This document shows positions 46,990 to 58,470 of a DNA stretch of 64,000 nt, piece after piece; within the stretch, counting starts at the first letter, position 1, and every line of letters begins with the position of its first letter. The notes beneath the pieces are model-generated. The model did not search any database. It was not told the origin of the DNA and saw only the letters and a program-made list of their open reading frames with translations. The DNA is from Dipteris shenzhenensis. Taxonomy: Eukaryota > Polypodiophyta > Polypodiopsida > Gleicheniales. Location: NCBI GenBank assembly GCA_047967505.1, contig CM106541.1. One strand, written 5' to 3'. The translations under genes and the position numbers were made by a program.

Positions 46990-48926
46990 TTCCTTGATGA
47001 TGAGAAATGTTTTTGCTTTGGAACAGTTGACTCCCAGGCCCCACCTTTCAAGAGGAAGCTAGACTTTTCTGCCGCTATTATTAGACCACAGCAATCATCA
47101 GGTGAGTCATGAGAGCTCATGAAGGAATTTTCTGGTGATATCCTATGCATTCACTGATTGCATATGTCAGCATATAAAATTCAATGTATTTAAATTTTGG
47201 AACAGGCAAAAGGAAGAGACTAGAGCAGAATGTTGATTCTTTCATCACAAAACAAAAGGAACCAGAAGAGGACAAGTCTCCAGATTTGCTCCTATTTGAG
47301 TTTCTTCACAAATGCAAGGCTCAGAGTAACTTCCACATATACCACAGTATTTTCAACATGGAGTTCACAATGAGCTCTGTACTGGAGCATCACAAAGATT
47401 TTCTTTCAGACCATTGGGATACCTTCAAAGAACTAACAGAGGTAGGAAGAATTGTGGAAGGTGAAAAGGTTTTTGTGCATATAAATCATATTGTCTCCAT
47501 TGACAGGCTGAGGTACCATGTGAATAGAAGATTTGATAGCCTGCCTGATCAATATAAATTCAACTGTAACTTGCACACCAGAAAGTGCAGAGTGCTTGAG
47601 GAAACCATGGCATTCCTTATGTACATTGTCTTCAGTCAGGACTCTTTGGATGAACAAGGGCAGGAGACTAAAGAAGAAGACACATCTGAAGCAGAGGAAA
47701 AAGAGGATGTTCCTTTGGTAACAGAAATGGCAGAGCAAGAAAAAGATATCAACCTTCAGGATGAGGGGCTGCAAGTGGCTGCTCTTGACCTTGTTCAACT
47801 GAGGACAAAAACTCTTAGGGGAGCATAGCCAATTGAAGATTTTAATGTTCAGAGCAGCAACTATGTAGCGCCCATGCTTCCAAGTGTCTTGATTGGTGGA
47901 AAAGATTATGTTTTCCTCCATGATATAGAGTGTATGTTCAATTTGAGGGAGGACAATGCCATTTCCCTTATTGCCCAGGCTTCAAGGCTTGACAAGGAGG
48001 TTGGCATAGAGGATGACCATTCACTACTAGCTTTGGAAACAATTTTTGATCCTGCAGAGGCCCTTACTTTTTGTTTCAAAGAGGCTGAAAAGTTCCAAGA
48101 GCCAGATGAAGCTACCTTCCAGCTCACACAGGAAGCTATGAATCTCTCAGCACTATACACGGAAAAGCTTAAAGAAGAGGTTGGACTGGAGGGGAGAGGA
48201 ATAAATCTTTGAAAAGATGAGCTGCTTGTTGCTGATGAAAATGAGAAGGTACTTCAAATCAAATAATTTGTCTTCTACTTAAATGTTTTGTAGGTTGTGT
48301 ATTGTCTCACTCCAATCTTTTGATATGTGGCAACTACAAATTGAGGATGACACATTCCTTCAGAGATCAAGTGGAAGCAGGCCGGTTGGGTTTCGCAAAC
48401 TGTCAAGCCTAGCTCATTATATTCATGATCTAGGCAGGCTAAGATCTTGATTTACCATAGGCAGTTGAGCAACAATGGAGAAGCCATTGTTTACTTCTTA
48501 AAATGTTTGTTCAAGGTTTTAGCTGGACATGATCTTTCATGGCAAAAGGAAAAGATCATTTTGATAGAGAGGTTGTCTGCCATAGATATATTTGGAGATT
48601 ATGTGAATAAGCAGGCCTCTAGGGCCTCTTACTTTTTGTCTTACACTTCTTATGCATTAGCATGTGGTGTTAAGGAGCCCAAATGTCTGGAGGGCTATGG
48701 AAAACACAAGCTCATAAGGTTTCAAGAGCCACCCATGATTGCATCAGGCGACACAATCCAAGAAGAAGAACATGTGGAGACAACTGAAGAAAAGGATACC
48801 CCTCCCAAACAAGCAATAGAGGCAAGCATTGATAAACAGATAGTCGACATCAAGCCAATAAAGAAGAAAGAGACTCCAATCAAGATCAAAAAGAGAGTTC
48901 TGATCGACAGGCCCTGGGAGAAATAG
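46990..48926 (+). pseudogene. Transposon gene C, unrecognised protein
   Basis: Exons: about 46990-47101 (KRKLDFSAAIIRPQQSS, basic patch), 47206-48248 (open except TAG 47826 and TGA 48210) and 48294-48926 with frame changes near 48294 and 48430. About 590 residues. The start is unclear because the first exon merges into the 217-bp duplication. A KRKR patch at the exon junction could be a nuclear signal. There is an acidic Glu-rich stretch around 47670-47760 and a Lys-rich carboxy end (KPIKKKETPIKIKKRVLIDR). It ends 343 bp from gene D, convergent. No family recognised; an accessory DNA-binding protein is one possibility. Confidence 0.65.
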
Positions 48927-49268
48927 GATTTAGTCATCAAATATAGCACAAACATTATATTGAAGTTGAACTGATTTGTACAAAGTCTTTGATGTCTGGT
49001 ATGATCTTGTATAAATGAACAATAAGTTGAAGATGAAATGATTTGTACATTTAGATAGAGTGTGTCGTTAAATATTAAACAAGCAATATATTGAAATTGT
49101 GAACAAATTGTATTACGTTTAGATCATATGTTTCACAAAAGAAATACTGTTGATGGAGTCTCAAATCATATAGGCATAACACCAAGAGTCACTTGTTCCA
49201 CAAAAAAAAATTCTATTAATTGAGTTTGAAAACATGTGGACATAACACCAATAAGTTACAAATGAGTC

Positions 49269-52072
49269 CTATTCATGTTTACTTGTCCATTTATGGTTTC
49301 TAAATATCTTCGATTCCCTCGATTGTCTATGTCTCTCTGTTGCCATTGAATTTTGTCTTCGTCTTTGCTTTTGGGCTAGAAGAAAAGCAAGCTTGATTTT
49401 GGAGCTAGCAACTTTTCTTTTACCATGCAGCCTCTGTAGTATGCCTCGGTAAAACCATTGGAAGACTTCCTTCAGACTATTTGCCTTCTGACTCCCTCCA
49501 TAGTGTTGTGTGTGTCTGAAAAATGCATTACGTGCCATGTAGTGAGACTTCTCCATGCCTTGGGTAGACCAAATTGCTGGGCATCCATACTTTTTGACAA
49601 AATAGGGAAGGTGATTGTAGATGATATGCTGTAAGACATAAGAATGCATAGTAAGTAATAAAAAAAAGAGGATCACATTTAAGTAAAAGAAGAAGATAGA
49701 ACCTTACCATGTAGTGAATTATATTGCAGGCTGTCCACGCGTCTTTCATTGACTTCCCAAAATGTTTAATTGCCTCCTCAAAGTTCTTGTAATCGCTCTT
49801 TGTCCATGTTACTTTGTCACAGAACATGAAGAGTTGTCGATCAAGAGACCTCCACACCTCTGCCTTCACATTTCGTGCTTCCCCATCTGCCTCATGATCT
49901 TTCACAACATTATGGACTTGCTTCCACAATCCATAATTAATCTTTGAAACCGTTCTACCTTGCCTTACTTGCTTACTGTGTTTGGGTCGAGACAAGAATC
50001 TTCTTGCCTTAACACCACCAATAGAGGGCTTGATTGGTACCTCCTTGCCATTGGTAGACTTTTTAAAATCCTTTGTGATTTGAACATCTCCTCCATGCAG
50101 ACCTATATCGGATAACACTTTTTCCAATGCTTGAAGAGCATCCTTTCTATTTTTTTCGAGACGGAGTTTCCAAGCAAATCCAATATATAAAAATACCAAT
50201 TTCTCAATAATTTGACATAGACCATGCAATGTGCAGATGTGAACATTACATAGTGGAATGTCCAGAATGGCCTTGAAGTCAGGGTCAACTTTATCTCTAT
50301 TAGGTGCTCTCTTCCACCATTTGGAATCCATTACTTGAGCTGATTCTTTGCAATAAAGACAAATAGACTTTGAGTTGCCTCCTTTACTAACGTTATACAT
50401 GCACTTAAGTGTTTTAAGATCCCCGGCCATGTGCCACCCTACTTGAAAATCACCTTTTCCTGCAACATGGAGATTCTCGCCTTGCACTTGTCTTTTGATT
50501 ATTCTTGGTATTTCCGTGTGGTAAAACACCCAATCTAGTTTTTCATGGTCTTCTGTCTTCACCTGCCAGATTATAGAAAACAAAAGTCTTACTATAATAG
50601 ATTTGAAAACAATGACCAAAATCAAGTACAAAACAAAAAATGATCATACCTGGAATGAGCCTAACCACCATATGTGTTTCTCCAACTGCACACTAAAATA
50701 CTTCGAACTCGCTTCAGTCAATGATGTATCAATTGCTCCATTCATCAATGTAATAGTAATTCTTTTCCTTTACAACCTCACACTCATCCAGTTTGATAAC
50801 AAATTTCAAAATGCCTTTGCACTCCTCAAATGTTATTCCATAAAACTCGACCATTCTTCTTTGAAGTTGTTGTGGATCTACAAATATATTGTTCCAAGGA
50901 TCATACACAGTGGTTCCTTTACCACCATGAAATATTTCTTCAATATGGATATATTGCCCAATAAATTCATCTATACTTTCATTCAAATGACCTCTTATCC
51001 TCCACACGGTCGCTGGATTTGGTAGTAAAACTCATTTAATCCTTTGATCTTTCAAAGTTGAGGATATCGCATGGAAAATCGAACTATATCCCTTCCTGCT
51101 AACTCCACTAACATCAAGAGCCTCTTGGATTGTAGTGCCATCAACTTGATTATTGGATACAAAGTCCTCTACAACATTGCGTTTGATTGTTTTGTATTTT
51201 TTTTCCTCAATCAAACCTTTTGCTACACCACAAGAAAGCAATCCTTTCATTTGTTTAACAGGAAGAAGGTTCGGATCCATATTTTCTTTTGCAGGCTCCA
51301 ATAATTTCCTATAGTAACAACACAATATGCCTATATTTTTCAGCACCTCCATTCTTGTTTTGCGGTAAGGGACGAAATATATATAGTCATTTGAGAGCCT
51401 TTTTGAGTATACAAAATGATAAATTTCAATCTAACCTTGCTTCTTGAATTTGTTGCTTGCATCCACCAGTCCCACCCTTCAAATTTGCAATGTTTTTAAT
51501 CTTCCTACTACGTAGTCTGTCTCCAAGCACGGTTCTCTTCTTTCTTGCTCTTATCAACTCTTTTTTACTCTTTGAATGCTCCTCAATTTCATTCTGCAAC
51601 TGCTGCTCCAATTTTGCACGAATGGCTATCTCCTGCATCTTGGCCCCCTTTTCTTGTAGGTACATCATTTTATACATTTCCGCAAATGCAGACTATGCTG
51701 AAATATAACCAAGAAGTCCATTTTGTCCATCGCCGGCAAATCTTAGTAATGTGGTGGGATTGACAAATGGAGGTGTAGAGTTTTTTACTTGACAGTTTGG
51801 ATATATGCTTCCATCGCACCATAAGTCAATATGTTGAAGCCCTTCTCTTCTCATATTTTCCCGCTGTTGAGCATTCAGCACCGTATCCTTTCGTCCTTTT
51901 TGTGCTGGAGCATATTGTTCTTCTAAGTTGATGTGAAGATGGTGTAATCGCTTCTTCTGAGATAGTGACTCACTAGTATCGGCCATTTTTTGTGCTTCTG
52001 AGGTTGCGAAGTTTGCTTGTCAATCTCATAGTCGTTTTGTAACATGAATCGTGGAAGTGTGGCGGTATCCAT
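49269..52072 (-). pseudogene. Transposon gene D: DDE-like transposase of unassigned superfamily
   Basis: Exons: 52072-51436 (amino part; coiled-coil with a Lys/Arg-rich end RARKKRTVLGDRLRSRKIKN), about 51352-50650, 50562-49708 and 49628-49269, with GT-AG sites. The third exon has MAGDLKTLKCMYNVS, a CLYC pair, then IPLCNVHICTLHGLCQIIEK. The fourth has STQGMEKSHYMARNAF. Asp, a later His/Asp region and Glu in this order and context resemble RNase H-fold transposases of large animal and plant DNA transposons that use a D-D-E triad. The last 60 residues are basic. Stops at 51693, 51029 and near 50730, 50718 and 50703 all look like changed Gln/Arg codons; a frame change lies near the 50650/50562 junction or the A-run at 51990. 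Confidence 0.68.
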
Positions 52073-52350
52073 GTGAATATTTTGAAAACTTGCAATCACC
52101 AATTTCAGTGATGGATTCTTTATGAAAGGCCTGCACACGTCGGCAAAAGAGATGCGGAATCTTTGGTAAACAAAAAAAAATCTAAGGAGATATTTAATGC
52201 AAAATCGTGTTAGTCAGGCAAAAGATTATCTTATTCCTTTCTGAATTGACAGTTCTGTAGTCCTTACTGACAGTTTTGAGCCACGTTTTCGTATTTTACT
52301 ATTTTTGAGGTCTTTTAGGAGAGAAATAAATCAAAAAATAGTGAATTTCT

Positions 52351-52386
52351 TACAGGGCCCCAAAATGAGCTCCCTTTTTCCCTAAT
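52351..52386 (-). repeat. Right terminal inverted repeat
   Basis: Read on the minus strand from 52386: ATTAGGGAAAAAGGGAGCTC then ATTTTGGGGCCCTGTA. It matches 40569-40604. Confidence 0.9.
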
Positions 52387-54989
52387 GGCATGTTCTCCTC
52401 CTCAAGCGAATGCAAATTCAACTACCTTCAATGCCGATCACCTTGTTGTCATACTCAAAAACTCCGTATGCATCTTTGCAGCTCTAACTTGCCTATGATA
52501 TCTGAGTTAGTTGTGGATCGACAACAATGTTTAAATACTAGATCCAGTTGCCCACTGCAAAGAATAACCATGGAGCACCCTAGCATCAGTAGCTCCACTT
52601 GCAAGTGTAGTTTGACGAGTTCTTTATAGTAAAGTCGAAAATCTTTTGAGCACTCTGGATCAGGGTCATCATCATCAAATGACTCCACAAAAAGAGAGAG
52701 TAGCATTGGAAGACATAAGCTAGCAGATGAGCCTCCTCATCTTCCTTTCCTACTTGGTCTTACGTCCACAACAATATGTTATTTAGTTAATATTGCTCGC
52801 TGTCACACATCAGGACCAAAGTATGGAGATCTCTATAGATAATGTCAGATGGAATTGCATTGCAGTGAGGGATAGGGGTCTGGATCACCTTGAAGAGGTT
52901 CTTGGGTGATAATTTTCATGTCCTATTGGAGCATCTTAGTGACGTGTATATGGCTTAAAAGCGATGTCAAACAAATGCCCGAGCTAGTTGCTAGAGAGAC
53001 TGGCAAAGCAAGAGCCAAATCCTTTGCAAGGTCTTATTGCAATTCTTTGAGAAAGGTGATGTTTAGAAACATTGTAGGAACACATTTGGATTCGATTTCG
53101 TCTCCCTCGCATACGTCCCCAAATAGTGGCTTCTCCCTTTCTTCTTCCTCACCACATGCTTCAGCTATAGCCTCAAATAATTTACCCTCTCTCCCTTCAA
53201 CAACCTCAGTGCATCGAATCTGCCATTGAACCTTTGTGCTTTTGCATTCAGCGATTCATTCTTGATTTAGCTTCGATTCACTTGATTACCTTCAAACCTT
53301 TGTATTCTTCCTCTCAAACATCTTTCCTCTCAATGTCTTCACATGTCCACAATTGGTTCCTCCTTGCTACCACATGTCCTAGTTTTTTTTTCTATTTACC
53401 AGTGGGTTATAAATAATAGAGATCTCCCTCTATTTATGGGAGGAGGGGCCCCTTGCCCTCTTATTTATAAAGAATTGAAAACATAAAACCTAGGGCTAAG
53501 ACCTAGAGCATGGGTTGTGGATGTCTTGTGTTCAAGTCCCTCCCTTGCATGAAGTTTTGAGGATATGCCTAAATAAAGGACTTTTTAGCTGCCTTCCTCC
53601 TTAAGTTAAATTATATGTTTGGAAATAACTTGTTCAACTAAGGGCCTCTAGAATAGGTATAGATAAGCAAACCATTGGTGGAATACATAAGAGCCATTTA
53701 GGGGTATGATAATAACACGATAAGAGAACCCTCTAGTTGACCTTCCAGGATAATACAAAAATGATTTTTACACCACCATCCAAAACTCCATTTTATGAAT
53801 AGGGTGCTAGCATGTCCCCCCAGTCAATAGAAAATTAAAATTCAAATTAATTAGTTCAACCCCCCCCCCCCAAAAAAAAAATTTGGTTAATTTAATGTAA
53901 ATTAGATGCCCCCCCCCCCCCCCCAAAAAGAAAAAAGACAAAATATTATTGTTAGTCAAAAAATTACCCCCTCCCCCCCCCCCCCAACCCCTTACAAAAA
54001 TTACCCCCTCCCCTTACAAAAAATTAATCTTGCTCAGTTTGCTCCCCTTGCTCTCTGTCTCCACATGCCTCCCTTCCCATCCCCTTCTACTATCACGCCT
54101 CCACTCCGTTCCTCTGCTTCTGTCTCTGTTCCTGCCTATGTTGTTTCCCCTTCCGAATGCTCTATCTCTCTACCTACACTATCTCTCCCTACCCATGCTC
54201 TCTTCTAGCTTCTCCTATAACTCCTTGCTAACCTTCTCCCCGTGCCCTTATCCCTACACCACCTCCCCTTTCCCTCCATCTCTCCCTGGCTCCCATAGGT
54301 CCCCCTCACCATTTGTCTCCCCCTGACCCACATTTCTCCCTCTCCTTCCCTTCCTAGCCCCCCTTGCTGCCATTTTAGTCACTCTACTTCCCCCTTCTCT
54401 CAACCCCCCCTTCTCCTCTGCTTCCCCCTTCTCTTAGCCCCCTGCTCCCTCCCTCACACCACCTTGTCTCGCCCCCTACGCCTCCCCCTTAGCCCCTCTC
54501 TCCCCCGCACCCTCTCTTCTCCTCCTCTTAGCATTCGTGGGATAATATCGACGGGTACCTTCTCCTTCATTATTCATGTTAGGTTACGTTTCGATTAGGT
54601 TAGGTCAGGCTATACATGCTAGGTAAGAGTAAAGTATTTAGGTTAGCTTAGGTTAGGTCTCTGTAATAAAGTATTGCCCTTTGCGTTATGTAGGTCTGCC
54701 TAATTAATGTGGAATTCAAAATCCAATGCACATTTCTTTTTTGGCCCGTGGATTTTCTAGGCACAAAATTAAAAATATTGGTATCTGAATCAGGGTCATA
54801 TCAATTGTACTCTATAAGTTATGGTTTTTTAAGGAAACGATACTCAACATGTCCCCCCTTTGATAGAAAATTCCATCTAGTTGACTTTCAAGGAGAATAC
54901 AAAATGAGTTGCACACCAACATGAACCATAGACTCAAAGCTGTCTTGTAGTGCATGCAAGAGCTAGGAACTAAAATGATTGTTAAGAAC
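52387..54989. other. Spacer with low-complexity and duplicated fragments, no gene supported
   Basis: 52455-52706 (minus) is open but unrecognised. 53490-53550 has a GTGTTCAAGTCCC box like the B box of tRNA genes (possible SINE). 53860-54000 has long C and A runs, and 54020-54540 is a pyrimidine-rich stretch whose open frames come from composition. 54575-54660 contains TTAGGTTAGGT-like phrases. A ~100-bp segment (CTAGTTGACTTTCAAGGAGAATAC; AACATGTCCCCCC..GATAGAAAATT) occurs near 53735-53840 and again, with its two halves exchanged, near 54845-54925. Confidence 0.5.
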
Positions 54990-55019
54990 AATTACCATGG
55001 GACCCCCCACTCGTCCATG

Positions 55020-55930
55020 GGACTTTTGGCTAGAAGTTAGGGGTGTTGGAGACCAAAAGACCTTTGCCTAGAGAAAAATTTAAGGACAATAACTATGGGA
55101 CCATTACCTTTGGCTAGGGAAAATTTTAAGGACAATTACCATGGGACCGTGATGGGAGGTGCCCCCACTATAGAGGCCGAGGGTGCGGGAGGCCAATGCC
55201 TAGGGTAAAGGGGCCAATAAGTAGGCAACCATGAGTTTTGCAAAAAATGCCCTTCCATTTTTGGGAGCAATTTGAAGCCCTTTACAGATAAAGGATTGCC
55301 CAGCCTTTGTTAATAGGAGGACTAATCAGGATGCTCCTTTGGAGTATATGAGTACAACCCCCCTCCCCTCTGGGACTTTTGGCTAGAGGCTAGGGGTGTT
55401 GGAGACCAAGGGACCTTTGGCTAGGGAAAATTTTAAGGACAATTACCATGGGTCCATGATGGGAGGTGCCCCCACTGTAGAGGCCAAGGGTGCGGGAGGC
55501 CAATGCCTAAGGTAGAGGGGCCAATAAGTAGGCAAACAATGCCCTTCCATTTTTGGGAGCAATTTGAGGCCCTTTATGGACCAACCGTTGTCAATAGGAG
55601 GACTTATCAGGATGCTCCTTTGGGGTATAAGCCACCCCCCCCCCCCCCCCCCCCCCCCTAGAGGCTAGGGGTGTTGGAGACCAAGGGACCTTTGGCTAGG
55701 GAAAATTTTAAGGACAATTACCATGGGACTGTGGTGGGAGGTGCCCCCACTGTAGAGGCCAAGGGTGTGGGAGGCCAATGCCTAGGGTAGAGCGGCCAAT
55801 AAGTAGGCAACCATGAGTTTGCAAACAATGCCCTTCCATTTTTGGGAGCAATTTGAGGCCCTTTACAGATAAAGGATTACCCACCCCTAATTAGGATGCT
55901 CCTTTGGGGTATATGGGCACCGTGCCCCCC
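55020..55930. repeat. Three tandem repeats of about 275-350 bp
   Basis: Units start at 55020, 55372 and 55655 with (GGGACTTTTGG)CTAGAGGCTAGGGGTG. Each contains CCATGGGACCGTGATGGGAG, GCCAATGCCTAGGGTAGAGG and CCCTTCCATTTTTGGGAGC, and ends in a poly-C run (55633-55658, 55926-55942) at the unit junction. The first unit has an extra internal duplication of 80 bp. The C-runs make exact assembly doubtful. Confidence 0.88.
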
Positions 55931-56059
55931 CCCCCCCCCCCCCTTTTGTCCCCCCTTTACACAGCAAAAATTCCAAAAAGTAGAGATCACTCCTCATTAA
56001 ATGCTATCCTTTAATAAAGATTCTTGGTAGGGCACCTTTGGGGCACCTTTTAGTAGTGT

Positions 56060-56570
56060 GAACTCATCCTAAGAGTTCACATAGTAGCAATATTTATCTC
56101 GTGCCAATCTTGCCACATTGAAGGTGTGCTTTTGAATTTTGAAAATCCTCAATGTTCTTGGAAGTGATTTGGGACATTCGGGGAGTGTAACTCTAATAGA
56201 GGCCCCTCTACCCTTATAGGGAAGGAAAAAGGTCAAACCCCTTTGAGGGCTATGTACACATCATTTTGAAAGGCAGGATAAGCGGAGCTTTCCCCATTTC
56301 TTATGGATGGCAAAAGCCCTCAAGTACAAGTCAACAAAGGCTGGGGCAATCTTATCGAGACACATGGAGAACGTAGAGGAACTTCCACGTAGAGGCTAGT
56401 TTTGTGGAGGGGCATGAGTGGCTAGGCTCAATGGCACGTTGTACCTATTCTCTCTAATCTCTACAAAATCTGTGTGTGTGTGTGTGTTTGGTGGGTTTTT
56501 GCTTGAAGCCTTCAGTTTCTCCGAGTGCAATCTGAAGCTCTGTCCAAGCTTCCCACTTCCTCAGAGCATG
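56060..56570. repeat. Decayed duplicate of the RER-type gene's promoter and 5' UTR
   Basis: Matches 56750-57150 in order: GTGTGCTTTTGAATTTTGAA, then GACACATGGAGAACG, CCACGTAGAGGCTAG, GGATGAGTGGC-like, ATCTCTACAAAATC, TTTTGGTGGGTTTTTG and CTCCGAGTGCAATCTG. A partial third copy is at 56580-56720. The G-boxes of the intact copy (CACGTG) are CACATG and CACGTT here. Confidence 0.8.
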
Positions 56571-56928
56571 CTCATATTGTTGGGTTATCTCGTGCCAATC
56601 TTGCCACATTGCAGATGTTGAAAAATTCCCCAATGAATTCCGATAAAAATGATTTGGGACATCAAAGCGTGCAATTGTGGCCCCTGTATAGGAAAAGGTC
56701 AAACCCATTCAAACCGCTTTGAGGAGACGCCTCTGGCACCGGTGTGTAGTTGACAGAGTAGCAACATTGATCTCATGGCAATGTTGCAATAGATCTCATG
56801 GCATCAACGGTGTGCTTTTGAATTTTGAAAATCCTCGTGATAGGAAAAAGGGATATGTATGGACACGTCATTCCGCGAGGGCGAGCTTTTTCCCCTTTCT
56901 TCGTCATTCTTATCCAGACACGTGGAGG

Positions 56929-56998
56929 ACGTGGAGGGAGTGCCACGTAAAGGCTAGGCGTGCGGAGGAGGATGAGTGGCCAGGTTGAGCGGCACGTG
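56929..56998 (+). promoter_or_regulatory. G-box cluster upstream of the RER-type gene
   Basis: CACGTG at 56929-56934 and 56993-56998, with ACGT cores also at 56938, 56944 and 57003. G-boxes bind bZIP and bHLH factors (HY5, PIF) and are common in light-regulated genes for chloroplast proteins. Regulation by light is inferred. Confidence 0.6.
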
Positions 56999-57353
56999 GC
57001 GCCACGTCGATCTCTTCTCTCTACTCTCTAAAAAATCTCTCTCTATGATCTTCTCTCTCTTTCTGTTTGGTACGTTTCTGGGTTGAGCCTACACATTTTC
57101 CGAGGATCTCTCTCTGCAACCGGCACCTTTTGCTCGCACCCTCTTTGTCCAAAGCTTCCGGCTTTCTCTCAGCACTCTTCGGAGCTCTTTCACTCCACCT
57201 TCCCTCGAGAATCACGGCCAGGCCTCCTCCTCTTCCACCTGGATTTCATCTTTTGCTCCATCTTCTCTTTGGGTTCCTTTCCTTTCACTCCGAACCGATG
57301 TGAGTGGCCTTCACACTGGGAAGGAAGCCTCTTGACGTGGGTTCCTTCCGCAG

Positions 57354-58470
57354 ATGGCCAATTCTATGAACGTTATCGCTTCGACTATAGCTCCTGCCCA
57401 TTCCCGAGAACGATACGTCATCAGAGACGGAACTTCATGCAGCGCTCCTGTACCTCAAGCCCAACACAAAACAAGTCGTGCCTGTGATTGGAATGTCAAC
57501 CGCATCAAAATTGGCCAGAAAGCATTAAAATCTAAATATGTAACTCGCAAGCTGAGATATATACGTAGAGAAAACTCATCTGCTTCACTGCGTACGTGGA
57601 ACTTGCGATATATCGAGAATGGATCTGAATGTACTACAAGACGGAGTTGCTTATCGAGGCTGCTTGAAGGAGGGGCGGAGCTTGACGAAGAGTTGGCTGA
57701 GCGTGGATCGGACGTCGTCGACAGCACACTAGGGGGCCTGTCGATTGCCAGTACATCAGATACGCAGCATGCGCAGATGGGATCTTTAGTCTTGGATAGA
57801 CATGATCGGCTTCTTCACCATAATGAAGCACAATTGAGAGGAGACGATGAATCGGCCGCGGCAGAAAGGAATGCAGAAGACCTTTGCAGGCGGCAGTTGC
57901 TGTTGGGAACTGCTTTCTCAGGGTTAGTCATAGCCACGTCCTTTCAGGCAAGAAAAACTCTAGCCGTTACAAATGCTACTGTCACGGCAATGAAAGGAGA
58001 CTCGTCCAAAGGGGAGGTCGCACCATCTCAGGTTGTGGATCCTTTACAAAAAGCCAGTGTCTCCCGGATTTACGACGCCTCCGTCTTGGGTGAGCCAGTA
58101 GCAGTTGGCAAAGACAAGGGGCGAGTGTGGCAAAAACTGCTGACTGCTCGAGTTGTATATCTTGGGGAGGCAGAGAGTGTCCCTGATCCAGATGACAAGG
58201 TATACTTTCATTAAGGTAGTAGGTTCTCTTTATGCTTTAGTCTCTCTTTGTTTATCGTTGAGAGTCTCTGGGGGCTTTAATTTTATCGTTGTTCTCATTT
58301 TTAAAGTGTTCCTTGTCATATTTATAATGTTTCAGTTGGCAGGTACTTGAACTTGAAATCGTCCGAACATTAAGGGATAAATGTTTTGAGCAGCAACGGC
58401 CTGTGTCTCTTGCACTCGAGGCATTTCCTTGTACCCTACAGCAGCAGCTTAATCAATACATGAGCAAAAG
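57354..58470 (+). CDS. RETICULATA-RELATED 5/6-type chloroplast protein, first two exons
   Basis: Exon 1 57354-58199 and exon 2 58343-58470, GT-AG intron of 143 bp. Residues 1-~70 are rich in Ser/Arg/Lys and poor in acids, as in a transit peptide. Near residue 185 [20 protein letters not shown] is a hydrophobic segment. The end of exon 1 and exon 2 ([20 protein letters not shown] then [20 protein letters not shown] and LALEAFPC) are the start of the ChaN/DUF399 haem-uptake-like domain that precedes DUF3411 in RER5/RER6 (At2g40400/At3g56140 type). These act in chloroplast envelope or thylakoid biogenesis and leaf greening. Exon 2 ends with two bases of a split codon. The following exons are not in the window: intron 2 holds a gypsy element. 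No stop or frameshift in the visible part. ATG 57354 has a good GCAGATGGCC context. Confidence 0.88.

Larger units (their letters stand above)
40569..52386. mobile_element. 11.8-kb DNA transposon carrying a histone H3-Ulp1 fusion and a DDE-like transposase
   Basis: The ends are inverted copies: the left ATTAGGAAAAAAGGGAGCTC... and the right read backward ATTAGGGAAAAAGGGAGCTC... agree over about 35 bp through CATTTTGGGGCC. The flanks share GGC (40566-40568, 52387-52389); counting the AT as flank, GGCAT is shared, so the target copy is 3 or 5 bp. Four genes fill it: A (+, 41045-42481), B (-, 44716-42566), C (+, about 46990-48926) and D (-, 52072-49269). A and B converge, B and C diverge, C and D converge. 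A hAT MITE has inserted at 45880-46125. The superfamily is not assigned: the DDE-like protein does not match CACTA, hAT, MULE or PIF signatures I know. Confidence 0.82.

Noticed and set aside
53906-54326. Pro/Leu/Ser-rich plus-strand ORFs
   Set aside because: Product of a C-rich, pyrimidine-biased stretch with homopolymer runs; two frames are open in parallel.
54575-54660. TTAGGTTAGGT phrases as an internal telomere repeat
   Set aside because: The unit is irregular and not the plant TTTAGGG repeat. It looks like degenerate low-complexity sequence.
57083-57487. Alternative ORFs overlapping the RER-type 5' region
   Set aside because: They read through the 5' UTR and exon 1 in other frames. 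The frame from 57354 carries the conserved ChaN-domain start.
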